DNA of 36,056 nucleotides from Spirochaetales bacterium (GTDB lineage Bacteria; Spirochaetota; Spirochaetia; SZUA-6; JAFGRV01): NCBI GenBank assembly GCA_016930085.1, contig JAFGHO010000131.1, positions 1 to 36,056 of the forward strand, read 5' to 3'. Shown piece by piece: positions 1 to 6,531 of this stretch (position 1 is its first letter; each line of letters starts with the position of its first letter). The notes under the pieces were generated by a model. It saw only the letters and a program-made list of their open reading frames with translations, ran no database searches and was not told where the DNA came from. The position numbers and the translations under genes were made by a program.

Positions 1-9
1 ATTTGACGG

Positions 10-80
10 GGGGGTGGGTCACATAATGTGACGACCCCCGGGTCACAAAAAATGACGAGGGTGGGTCAGATGTCGTGACG
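10..80. repeat. G-rich partly palindromic repeats at left edge
   Basis: GGGTGGGTCA occurs twice (14-23 and 59-68), with a related GGGTCAC in between near 40-46. The first copy forms an imperfect inverted repeat with TGTGACGACCCCC just after it. The block sits immediately left of the first recognisable cassette boundary. It could be part of an integron leader or of a preceding unusual attC. No protein is encoded here that can be supported. Confidence 0.4.
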
Positions 81-84
81 GTTT

Positions 85-119
85 GCAGCAACTTCATAAA
101 CTCTCGTACCGTTAGCTGC
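85..119 (+). other. Cassette boundary: attI or short attC (site 0)
   Basis: GCAGCAAC (85-92) and GTTAGCTGC (111-119) are near-perfect inverted repeats flanking 18 bases. GTTAGCTGC is the start of the HAD cassette and is exactly complementary to that cassette's 3' end at 984-992. The left flank lacks the CCCGCCACCCC block shared by sites 1, 3 and 8, so this could be attI itself or a divergent attC. Confidence 0.55.
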
Positions 120-145
120 AAGACCGCCTAATTGAATGAGTGGTT

Positions 146-991
146 ATGATTTACATTAGTGATTTAGATGGAACATTACTTAATGATAAAGCGCAATTAT
201 CTAAATACTCAAAAGTTGAACTCAATAAATTATTGGAAAACGGGATCCAGTTTACTGTTGCCAGTGGTCGAAGCGTTGTAGCTATAAAAAAAATACTAGA
301 TGGGATTAAAATTAAGCTTCCAATCGTAGAATTTAATGGTGCATTTATCTCCGATTTTGCTAATGGCAAACATCTAGTTATAAATAACATCGAACCAATT
401 ATTGTTCAAGAAATAGATAATATTTGTAAGAGTTTTCAAAAACAGTTTTTCCTTTCAACATTCAACGGGAAAGAAGATAAACTATATTTTGAAAATTGCA
501 CTAATGATGGAATGAAATGGTATGTTGATGATAGAACTAATAATAATGACAGTAGGATAGAAAAAGTTGAGAACATATCTGAACATAACCATGAAAAAGT
601 AATATGCTTTACAATAATAAATAAAAGGGATCAATTATTACTATTAACCGAAGAGATGAGTGATAAATATAAGGATAAGCTTGAGATTCAATTATTTGCA
701 AATCAATATAGTCCTGGCTGGTATTGGCTTACTCTTCATAATGTTAATGCAACTAAAGACAAAGCAATATGCAAAATACTTGAAATGTATAATCAAAACA
801 TTAATGAATTAGTTGTTTTCGGTGATGATAGAAATGATATACCAATGTTTAAAATAGCTAAAAATGCAATAGCGGTAGAAAACGCTATTGATGATATAAA
901 ACAAATAGCAACAGAAGTAATTGGAAGTAACAATGATGATAGTGTGGTAAAGTACATAAAAACTGAATTTGAGAGGCGGTCCTGCAGCTAA
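146..991 (+). CDS. Cof-type HAD-superfamily hydrolase (cassette 1)
   Basis: This is a predicted phosphatase of the HAD-IIB (Cof) type, acting on small phosphorylated metabolites in the cytoplasm. Motif I is SDLDGTLLND at residues 5-14, with the nucleophile and acid/base aspartates at 6 and 8. Motif II follows in VASGRS. The C-terminal GDDRNDIPMF carries the Mg-binding aspartates typical of motif IV, and NAIAVENA follows as in most Cof proteins. At about 281 residues the length is normal for the family. ATG at 146 is chosen over an in-frame GTG at 140 because the family begins directly with the DLDGT strand. The stop codon lies inside the attC R'' core (GCAGCTAAC), so the gene fills its cassette completely. 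Substrate cannot be told from sequence. Base composition is AT-rich like the other cassettes. Confidence 0.85.
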   Translation: MIYISDLDGTLLNDKAQLSKYSKVELNKLLENGIQFTVASGRSVVAIKKILDGIKIKLPIVEFNGAFISDFANGKHLVINNIEPIIVQEIDNICKSFQKQFFLSTFNGKEDKLYFENCTNDGMKWYVDDRTNNNDSRIEKVENISEHNHEKVICFTIINKRDQLLLLTEEMSDKYKDKLEIQLFANQYSPGWYWLTLHNVNATKDKAICKILEMYNQNINELVVFGDDRNDIPMFKIAKNAIAVENAIDDIKQIATEVIGSNNDDSVVKYIKTEFERRSCS

Positions 992-1022
992 CAGCGCGCA
1001 AGCCCGCCACCCCGTTATATGC
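984..1022 (+). other. attC site 1 (very short)
   Basis: R'' is GCAGCTAAC at 984-992 and R' is GTTATATGC at 1014-1022. Between them is AGCGCGCAAGCCCGCCACCCC, which ends in the block shared with sites 3 and 8. Core to core (986-1020) the site is only about 35 bases, shorter than usual attC sites, so the extrahelical stem is nearly absent. Confidence 0.75.
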
Positions 1023-1060
1023 AATTGCGTTGCTGATCTATTTTTTACATAGGGGATTAG

Positions 1061-1870
1061 ATGATCGGAAAAGCTCCTGGAAATATTATTAAAGAATACC
1101 CTGAAAAAGGTCCAATGAAGCAGTATCGCTTTGACAAAGCTGTTGCTTTTGCTTGTTTTAGGTGTGGAAATGAAAAAAAGTCCAAACTTATTACAATATA
1201 TCAATCAAATTGGAACAAAAGACTTTGTAATGGTTGTTACGGCAGGCTTTTATCCATCTACGAAATAAAAGCTGGCACAAAATCTGAAGACGAGAAAGTT
1301 GATGAATTAATTGAGCTATTATTAAAATTAGTTTCTGATGACGAATTAAGAATTGCAATTGAGAAATTGAAAATTAAAGAGAATAGAATCCAATATCTTG
1401 ATTCAAAAACATTACGCTTTGTTGCTTCAGCAGAATATATATCATCGAAAACAGAAGAAGATTATTCATTGGATTGGTCTCATGTAATTATTGGCCTTTG
1501 TAAAGCATTTGAAAATGAGTTGGTCGAAAAAATTATTAGGCCATTTAAATCTCATTGCAAATCTATTGATATCTCAAATGACCTAAAGGATAATGATTTA
1601 AGTAGAATTACCAAATATATTTCGAAAGAGAACACAAAAGAACCAGAATTAGGTACATTCGCACATTTCCTCCAAACGGTATTGAATAGTAAAAGCAGAA
1701 GACATACAAGTAATATAATCAAAACTTTCTATGATTTTCTTACTGACTTTCCTTACTCAAATTGGATTCTTGATAAATCTGGTCTACTAAATGCGATTAA
1801 TAGTATTTCTAACAATTTTAGAAATAAAGCAGCTCATATTGAAGAGTTAGGAAAAGAAGACTTTTTTTAA
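1061..1870 (+). CDS. Zinc-finger and HEPN-like domain protein (cassette 2)
   Basis: This 269-residue protein does not match a family I can name with certainty. Four cysteines in two CxxC knuckles (C32, C35, C56, C59) suggest a small treble-clef or ribbon zinc site at the N-terminus. The remainder is alpha-helical. The C-terminus has FRNKAAHIEEL, in which R254 and H259 fit the Rx4-6H signature of HEPN nucleases. A helix with LCKAFENELVEK around residues 150-160 would be the first HEPN helix. If this is right, the protein may bind and cleave RNA, or be a HEPN-type antitoxin or defence component. This is inference. ATG at 1061 follows an AGGGG ribosome site. The gene occupies its cassette (1014-1985) alone. 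Confidence 0.6.
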   Translation: MIGKAPGNIIKEYPEKGPMKQYRFDKAVAFACFRCGNEKKSKLITIYQSNWNKRLCNGCYGRLLSIYEIKAGTKSEDEKVDELIELLLKLVSDDELRIAIEKLKIKENRIQYLDSKTLRFVASAEYISSKTEEDYSLDWSHVIIGLCKAFENELVEKIIRPFKSHCKSIDISNDLKDNDLSRITKYISKENTKEPELGTFAHFLQTVLNSKSRRHTSNIIKTFYDFLTDFPYSNWILDKSGLLNAINSISNNFRNKAAHIEELGKEDFF

Positions 1871-1971
1871 TGTAAGTCCCTATTACTTGATAAATCTGGA
1901 ATATTATGAAGCTTAAATCAATCAGTAAAATGAAACAATCAATAGAGAATCTAAATTATAAAGACGCAACG

Positions 1972-2010
1972 CAACTGCATATAACAGCGGGCAAGCCCGT
2001 TATAAGAAAT
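1972..2010 (+). other. attC site 2 (minimal, about 27 bp core to core)
   Basis: R'' ATATAAC (1979-1985) is followed by AGCGGGCAAGCCC and then R' GTTATAA (1999-2005). The cassette 2 end GCAACTGCATATAAC (1971-1985) mirrors the cassette 2 start GTTATATGCAATTGC (1014-1028) with one mismatch. Only a CGGG/CCCG mini-stem separates the cores, so this may be a deleted or minimal attC. Confidence 0.75.
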
Positions 2011-2023
2011 CGTAAAAATAGGA

Positions 2024-2845
2024 TTGGTTGTGAAAGAAGAAATTGAAAAAATCATTAATTCCTCAACAGTCAATGGGAATAAGTTCTGGGCAAGAACAGA
2101 TGGAGATATTCATGCTCCTGCAGGGTATTCCACAATAGACATCCTAAATACTTTAGGTGATTTAGGAATAAAATATGATCAATACCCGGTGATTGCCGAT
2201 ACAATTGATTTTGTTTTTACCTACTATGATGAATCAGGATGTTTTAGATACAGTCCGAAAAGTTCAAAACTGCCGTGTATCACTGCCAGATTATTAACAG
2301 CTTTTGGAAGACTGGGGTATTCAGACGATCGATTGGAAGTCTGTTATCAGAAACTTTTAAATACACAAGAAGAAGATGGTGGATGGCGTTGCAATACTGT
2401 TAAATTGGGAAAGTCGCCATCTACTGATGCAAGTAATCCAGGTACTACATTATATGTTCTTGATGCATTTCATCACAGAAATAATTCAGAAAAAGATATT
2501 CTTAAACTTGAGAAAGGAGTAATTTTCTTACTCAGTCATTGGCAATCTAAGTTACCTTTAGGCCCTTGCAGTTTTGGTATAGGCACAAATTTCCAGAAAA
2601 TAGAATATCCATTAATCAGATATAATTTATTATATTATTGTCACGTTCTTTCTCGTTTCAAGGTTTCATTGGATAGTGATTATTTTCAAGAGGCTATTTC
2701 TTTAATTACAGATAAAGCAGAAGATGGTAAAATAAAACCAGAAAATCCACATAGATTGTGGCGAGAATTCAGTTTTGCGCAGAAAGATAAAGAAAGTCAA
2801 ATGGCCACTAAAAAGTATCAGGAGATACTTAACAATTTAGCATAA
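2024..2845 (+). CDS. Alpha/alpha-toroid (prenyltransferase/squalene-cyclase-like) protein (cassette 3)
   Basis: The protein has about 270 residues. Its helical repeats resemble the terpenoid-cyclase/protein-prenyltransferase toroid: a QEEDGGWRC-type QW-like motif near residue 116, followed by SNPGTTLYVLDAF, the usual inner helix after such a loop. No DxDD cyclisation motif or full-length cyclase (over 600 residues) is present, so it is not a functional squalene cyclase. It may be a small toroid-fold enzyme or binding protein of unknown substrate. The start is uncertain: TTG at 2024 or GTG at 2030, after AGGATTGG. There is no signal peptide, so it is likely cytoplasmic. It stands alone in its cassette, bounded by 23-bp complementary ends. 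Confidence 0.65.
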   Translation: MVVKEEIEKIINSSTVNGNKFWARTDGDIHAPAGYSTIDILNTLGDLGIKYDQYPVIADTIDFVFTYYDESGCFRYSPKSSKLPCITARLLTAFGRLGYSDDRLEVCYQKLLNTQEEDGGWRCNTVKLGKSPSTDASNPGTTLYVLDAFHHRNNSEKDILKLEKGVIFLLSHWQSKLPLGPCSFGIGTNFQKIEYPLIRYNLLYYCHVLSRFKVSLDSDYFQEAISLITDKAEDGKIKPENPHRLWREFSFAQKDKESQMATKKYQEILNNLA

Positions 2846-2849
2846 AACT

Positions 2850-2970
2850 CTATTTTTACGACTTCTTATAACAGGGTTTATATTCTGCGCCTTCGGCTTG
2901 GGCTTCACCACATTTTTGCTGCGCAAAAACGTCATATAAACCCGCCACCCCGTTAGGCGACATTTTTGTG
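2850..2970 (+). other. attC site 3 (full length)
   Basis: R'' TTATAAC (2866-2872) and R' GTTAGGC (2952-2958, a canonical GTTRRRY) bracket 79 bases. These contain AGGGTTTATAT/ATATAAACCC inverted arms and a TGCGC-type central stem, ending CCCGCCACCCC. The upstream CTATTTTTACGACTTCTTATAAC mirrors the start of cassette 3 (1999-2021) over 23 bases with one mismatch. Confidence 0.85.
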
Positions 2971-3018
2971 GGATAAATTTAGAATGCCTTATATCAAATA
3001 ATTCGTATAGAGGTAATT

Positions 3019-3624
3019 ATGAATAACACGAAACGTTTTTATGATCAAAATTCACAAAAGTATGCTGATGAATGGTATTCTAATAATTCACTTTTACTCA
3101 CTATTAGAGATTTTCTTTCTTTATTTCCATCACATCCGAGAATACTTGATTTAGGTTGTGGGCCTGGTCAAGAAAGCATGCGTCTGTCGAATGAAAATGC
3201 AGAAGTAGTTGGAATTGATTTTAGCACTGAATCTATAAAAATAGCAAAATGCAAAAATCCAAATTTGACCTTTTACTGTATGGATTACTTTGAAATTAAT
3301 ACAAACCTAGGATTCTTTGATGGCATATTTGCGTGTTCTTCACTAATTCATAATACTGAAGTAGAAATTGATCAGATATTGAAATTAATTACTAAAGTAC
3401 TGAAACCTAATGGTTATTTTTGTATGATATATATAAAAGGTGAAGGTCAACGTATTAGTTATCCGGAAATTGATGGAGAAAAAATGGAAAGAATTGTACA
3501 ACTATACACGGCGGAAAAAATGAAGAATATCTTTTGTAGAAACAGTTTTGAATTTAGTAAGCTTGGATATCTTGATGATAATCTAAAAGAATACTGGGAG
3601 AATCTCATTTTTAAAAAACTGTAA
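3019..3624 (+). CDS. Class I SAM-dependent methyltransferase (cassette 4)
   Basis: This is a 201-residue methyltransferase of the Methyltransf_11/25 type. The SAM-binding motif I RILDLGCGPGQE lies at residues 41-52. VVGIDFS (motif post-I) follows, then MDYFEI and FDGIFACSSLIH (motifs II/III), and LKPNGYFCMIYIK as the usual strand after the 'LkpGG' turn. The acceptor cannot be inferred. Length is normal for a free-standing domain. ATG at 3019 follows AGAGGT with an 8-base spacing. It is the only gene in its cassette, which begins at GTTAGGC (2952). The cassette ends at CCGCCCAAC (about 3714), complementary in 14 of 17 positions. Confidence 0.85.
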   Translation: MNNTKRFYDQNSQKYADEWYSNNSLLLTIRDFLSLFPSHPRILDLGCGPGQESMRLSNENAEVVGIDFSTESIKIAKCKNPNLTFYCMDYFEINTNLGFFDGIFACSSLIHNTEVEIDQILKLITKVLKPNGYFCMIYIKGEGQRISYPEIDGEKMERIVQLYTAEKMKNIFCRNSFEFSKLGYLDDNLKEYWENLIFKKL

Positions 3625-3697
3625 TTTCCTATAGTATTTCGTTTTTCATTGTAAAACAATGTATTTTTGTTTTACATTTCGTGAAGTTCCCAATGTA

Positions 3698-3815
3698 GTG
3701 CAAAAACGCCGCCCAACACCGTGTAGACCTCAGCGCCCTGGCGCGCCAAACTCCCAATGGTTGGAAGGGGTGGAGTTTGGCGAGCTGGCGGGGATATCCG
3801 GCGCCGGTTGGTTCG
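3698..3815 (+). other. attC-like site 4, GC-rich and atypical
   Basis: GCAAAAACGCCGCCCAAC (3698-3715) mirrors the start of cassette 4 with three transitions, so R'' is well supported. Downstream lies a perfect 11-bp inverted repeat CGCCAAACTCC/GGAGTTTGGCG around 3744-3782. Possible R' is GTTGG at 3809 after GGCGCCG. The right border is not certain, because no matching cassette end was found for GTTGGTTCG. Confidence 0.5.
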
Positions 3816-3949
3816 TAGAGCCGTCATTTTCCGTTTGGACCAACATTGCAGTGGCGCGTTCGCAGTTTTTACTTTTCTTGTTGAAAACTACCTATTGTCA
3901 GTGTATGCTGGATTTGTAAGGGCTACGTTTGTACGTGGAAAAGCGCCGG

Positions 3950-4060
3950 ACGTCGTCAACACGGAACGATGAGCAAAATGTCGCTGCGCTCCATTTTGCT
4001 CATCGGGGCGGCGGGCAAGCCCGCATGACGGGCGGTGGCGAAGCGCCACATCGCCCATCA
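3950..4060 (+). repeat. Cluster of palindromes preceding the GNAT gene (degenerate attC?)
   Basis: GATGAGCAAAATG (3968-3980) and CATTTTGCTCATC (3992-4004) form a perfect 13-bp hairpin. GCGGGCAAGCCCGC follows, and then a GGGCG...CGCCC hairpin containing GTGGCGAAGCGCCAC. GCGGGCAAGCCCG is the same block as in attC site 2 but is followed by CAT instead of GTTAT, so this may be a decayed attC. CAAC at 3958-3961 could be its R''. The GC content stands out from neighbouring cassettes. Confidence 0.45.
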
Positions 4061-4428
4061 TGCAGGAAACGATGTCTACTGAAAATTTTTTGCTTCTAAA
4101 GGTCGTTTTGAGTTCGAATGATGGAGTCATTGGACATTGCCAATTCAAGAGAATCGACAGGGAGAAATCAAGAGCATCCATTGGCAGAATATTAATCAAT
4201 CCCGAGAAAAGAGGACATGGATATGGCCTTCAACTCATAAATGAAATGAAGAATTACACAAAACTCAATCTCAAGCTAAAAAAGCTGGATTTGCGGGTCT
4301 TTGACTTTAATCATCCTGCAATCGGTTGTTATCGCAAGGCCGGGTTTATTGAAATCGGTATTAATGACAACCATATACCTGAATTCAAGGAAAACTGGAG
4401 AAGTCTTTCAATGGAATGCATTCCCTAG
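4060..4428 (+). CDS. GNAT-family N-acetyltransferase, N-terminally short
   Basis: The protein has 122 residues. The acetyl-CoA-binding motif A is clear: IGRILINPEKRGHGYGLQLINEM, with R-G-H-G-Y-G at about residues 50-55. Motif B follows, LDLRVFDFNHPAIGCYRKAGFIEIG, as in ribosomal-protein or small-molecule acetyltransferases. Typical members have 150-180 residues. The first beta-strand and alpha-helices that shape the acceptor site are missing, so the gene may have lost its 5' end within the palindromic region just upstream. ATG at 4060 is the first usable start and has no strong ribosome site. The downstream attC (4450-4536) suggests it is a cassette gene. Confidence 0.65.
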   Translation: MQETMSTENFLLLKVVLSSNDGVIGHCQFKRIDREKSRASIGRILINPEKRGHGYGLQLINEMKNYTKLNLKLKKLDLRVFDFNHPAIGCYRKAGFIEIGINDNHIPEFKENWRSLSMECIP

Positions 4429-4443
4429 TATCTTCCCGTTGGG

Positions 4444-4545
4444 TACCGGCTCCAACAGTGTTTTTACAGCTGCAGCGCCATTTAGGGCGCCTTGGGCTTC
4501 GCGGGACGCAAAAACGTCTCATAAGCCGTGTTATCTGAAATATCA
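4444..4545 (+). other. attC site 6 (full length)
   Basis: R'' CTCCAAC (4450-4456) and R' GTTATCT (4530-4536) flank a stem-rich stretch. It contains CAGCGCCATTTAGGGCGC and CTTGGGCTTCGC plus GCAAAAACGTC, and the latter two are shared with site 3. The matching cassette start (GTTGGAG-like) is not found upstream, so the GNAT cassette has been altered at its left end. Confidence 0.65.
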
Positions 4546-4582
4546 TCTTGACGTTTGTTTAAACAATGTTTATACTTATCAT

Positions 4583-4819
4583 ATGATAACAAAAATACAT
4601 AAATGGGGAAACAGTTTAGGCATCAGGATTCCAGCCACTATTGTAAAAGACCTTTCATTGAAAAATGGTTCTCTGGTAGATATCACAGAAGAAGCAGATA
4701 ATATTATTATTCGACCGGAAAAAATGAAAGAACTTGACGATTTATTAAACTTAATCACTGATGAAAATCTTCACGCCGAAATTGATTTCGGAGAAAAAGA
4801 AGGAGATGAAATTTGGTAA
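4583..4819 (+). CDS. mazE: MazE-type AbrB-fold antitoxin (cassette 7)
   Basis: This 78-residue antitoxin has a SpoVT/AbrB swapped-hairpin DNA-binding domain at residues 1-47. The signature KIHKWGNSLGIRIPATIVKDL is nearly that of MazE/PemI. An acidic C-terminal tail (LHAEIDFGEKEGDEIW) would wrap the toxin. It is expected to neutralise the adjacent MazF and to repress the pair by binding its own promoter. ATG at 4583 is chosen because the AbrB domain starts there; the in-frame sequence further upstream crosses the attC. The stop overlaps the toxin start by 7 bases, so the pair is translationally coupled. Confidence 0.9.
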   Translation: MITKIHKWGNSLGIRIPATIVKDLSLKNGSLVDITEEADNIIIRPEKMKELDDLLNLITDENLHAEIDFGEKEGDEIW

Positions 4820-5151
4820 GATCGGCTTATGTTCCGGAAAGAGGAGATGTAATCTGGTTAATTTTTACTCCTCAATCCGGGCATGAACAAACAGGTAAAC
4901 GCCCGGCAATTGTATTATCTCCTTCAGCTTATAATAAAAAGACCAATTTAATGATAGCATGTCCAATTACAAGCAAAGTTAAAGGATATCCTTTTGAAGT
5001 TAAAATTGATGGGAAAAAAATTGATGGTGTGGTTCTATCTGATCAAGTCAAAAATCTGGACTGGAAAGCCAGAAGTGCTGTTTTTATTGAAAAGGCTTCA
5101 AAAAGTACCCTGAAACAGGTTCAGGAAAAATTATTTTTGCTTCTTCAATAG
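4813..5151 (+). CDS. mazF: MazF/PemK-type endoribonuclease toxin (cassette 7)
   Basis: This 112-residue toxin has the PemK/MazF fold. Y6-V-P-E-R-G-D-V-I-W opens the first strand, with the R10-G-D catalytic arginine. GKRPAIVLSPSAYN and MIACPITSK follow, with the conserved S/T catalytic region, then VVLSDQVKNLDWKAR, all in family order. MazF enzymes cut mRNA at short sequences. The start is TTG at 4813, inside the last codons of the antitoxin, which keeps toxin translation low and coupled. A TAGATAAC core right at the stop (5148-5155) is complementary to the cassette start GTTATCT, so the two genes form one cassette. Confidence 0.92.
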   Translation: MVRSAYVPERGDVIWLIFTPQSGHEQTGKRPAIVLSPSAYNKKTNLMIACPITSKVKGYPFEVKIDGKKIDGVVLSDQVKNLDWKARSAVFIEKASKSTLKQVQEKLFLLLQ

Positions 5152-5180
5152 ATAACAAAAAAACACTTATGGTAACGATT
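5147..5180 (+). other. R'' of the MazEF cassette (attC site 7, interrupted)
   Basis: AGATAAC (5149-5155) is the exact complement of the MazEF cassette start GTTATCT (4530-4536). The rest of an attC (CCCGCCACCCCGTT block) does not follow. Instead there are about 130 non-coding bases and a transposase remnant, so an insertion seems to have removed or split this site. Confidence 0.5.
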
Positions 5181-5281
5181 CTGCAGGAAAAGTCCCTATC
5201 AGAATCATATAGCCTGTCAATCGGTTCGATGCAGGTGATGTTGAAACCGATACGGCTAATAGTGGAAGTATTAATCCAAGG

Positions 5282-5761
5282 TTATTCCGAATCATGCATA
5301 TGAAAACCGTTCGGCCCCACGATCTTTGATATTTTCCGGATAATACAATAGAGGCCCCATTGTATGTTCACCTTTGCTTTCGTACGAAGAGTGAATCGAT
5401 CCGGCCTTTTTCGGAAAGTGATATGAGCAAACACCGGTTCGATGATTCCCATTCATTTAGAATACAATTCCCTTAGTTCGGGACGATCGATTTCTTCGAT
5501 CATGACTTGTGAATAATTTACCGAACCTTTGCTGTCGACGTTATAGAGAGTGCGTATACCCCTAACGCTTTTCTTGCGTTGAAAACATTTTGCCGTATAT
5601 GGACAATTCTTACAATCTGAAGCTTTCGATTTTCGGAATTGATTATCCGCTATGATGCTCTCGATGTTCTTCTCCGCAGCTGCCTTGAGATTGTCTTCAC
5701 AGAAACAGTTCATATCGGCGAGTACGGTTGTTCCCTCAAGTTGTACAGGTTTTTCAGGCAC
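5282..5761 (-). pseudogene. IS1182-like transposase C-terminal remnant with in-frame stop
   Basis: The open stretch 5761-5453 encodes residues resembling the C-terminal half of IS1182-family DDE transposases: TVLADMNCFCEDNL, then IIADNQFRKS, and a cysteine cluster KNCPYTAKCF. After a TGA at 5453-5455 the same frame continues to 5282 with GIIEPVFAHITF, RFTLRTKAKV and WGLYCIIRK. These match the last part of such transposases (EPVFG, RG..KV..EW.L.C..HN). The gene therefore lacks its N-terminal half and carries a nonsense mutation. The catalytic aspartates of the N-terminal half are gone. It runs opposite to the cassette genes and its broken end abuts the LRR gene. Confidence 0.65.
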
Positions 5762-6323
5762 TTTAATACTCCCATCCGGGCTTTCTACTATCAGCGATTA
5801 TGCTTTTTATGAATGTACTGGTTTTATAGGTTCTCTTGTTCTACCAACTGCTCTTACTTCTATCGGAGATTTTGCGTTCGGAGGTTGCTCGGGCTTTACA
5901 GGCAATTTAAACTTGCCATCAGGACTCACTTCAATCGGCTTTTACGCTTTTGGTTATTGTAGGAGTTTCACAGGCTTTTTGAATTTACCATCAGGACTTA
6001 CCACTATCGGGGGTGAGGCTTTTTGGAGTTGCCCAAATAGTCTTGGGAAAATAGGTTTTCAAGCTTTCGTAAATTGTAAGGGGTTAACAGGCGTTTTGGT
6101 TCTTCCTGCATCACTGTTTGTCCTTCAGAGTGGAGCTTTCGCGGGATGTACTAATTTTAATATAGTTCAAAGTCTTAATCCTGATCCTACAGATGGTGGA
6201 ACTGGCATGTTCGATAATACAAGTCCATCGCTATCCATACAGGTACCATCGAGCTCTATAAATGCATATCAAACTGCGGATGGGTGGAGCGCATACTCAA
6301 CTATAATTTCTGCATTGCCTTAA
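5652..6323 (+). pseudogene. BspA-like leucine-rich repeat protein, 3' fragment
   Basis: About five 22-23-residue LRR_5/BspA (TpLRR) repeats run from about 5743 to 6180, each on the pattern CTGFSGTLxLPSGLTSIGxxAFxxC. A C-terminal cap follows, ending VPSSSINAYQTADGWSAY, which is the usual terminus of these surface proteins. BspA-like proteins mediate adhesion in Treponema and oral Bacteroidetes. The reading frame stays open leftwards to 5652, but those first 30 residues are antisense to the transposase remnant. There is no signal peptide, so the true 5' end was lost at the IS junction (about 5743-5761). It is therefore probably not exported. An attC follows directly. Confidence 0.7.
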
Positions 6324-6344
6324 TAGGCTTTTATTTGTAATGGG

Positions 6345-6470
6345 CAAGCAACGGCGAATAACAGCGGGTTAGCTCTTCGCTCGCAAGGAGCTCGGCCTTC
6401 GGCATATTTTTTGGCTTCGCAGTAGCTCCGCCAAATAACTTCGCCAACCCGCCACCCCGTTGTCCAATGT
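6345..6470 (+). other. attC site 8 (full length)
   Basis: R'' GCGAATAAC (6354-6362) opens AGCGGGTTAGCTC. The central arms are GGAGCT/AGCTCC, and AACCCGCCACCCC precedes R' GTTGTCC (6459-6465). The AGCGGGTT...AACCCGC arms plus CCACCCC repeat the organisation of site 3. The VapBC genes begin 66 bases further on. Confidence 0.8.
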
Positions 6471-6531
6471 CGCAGGCTGGTCTTGATAAAAGTATAGATC
6501 ATGATATATATTATTGACAGGAGTATATATT

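Larger units (their letters stand above)
85..6465 (+). mobile_element. Integron gene-cassette array (chromosomal type), integrase not in window
   Basis: This is a run of short + strand AT-rich genes separated by attC-like sites. The sites at 986, 1979, 2866 and 6354 share an opening AACAG(C)GGG-like block. Those at 986, 2866 and 6354 also end with CCCGCCACCCCGTT. The start of a cassette is the reverse complement of its own 3' end: GTTAGCTGC (111) with GCAGCTAAC (984), GTTATATGCA (1014) with TGCATATAAC (1976), and GTTATAAGAA (1999) with TTCTTATAAC (2863). This is the R'/R'' relationship expected of intI-mobilised cassettes. All cassettes read left to right, so attI and intI should lie to the left of base 1 or at the left edge. 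Treponema denticola is known to carry such a chromosomal integron. The right limit is unclear because no matching R'' is seen after the VapBC cassette. Confidence 0.85.

Noticed and set aside
3659-3972. Two overlapping + strand reading frames between cassette 4 and the GNAT gene
   Set aside because: They lie across the palindromic attC-like DNA, have no ribosome site or domain, and their sequence reflects the inverted repeats rather than a protein.
5453-5455. TGA in the transposase as a selenocysteine codon
   Set aside because: There is no reason for Sec in this fold, no SECIS-like hairpin was evident, and the gene is already truncated.
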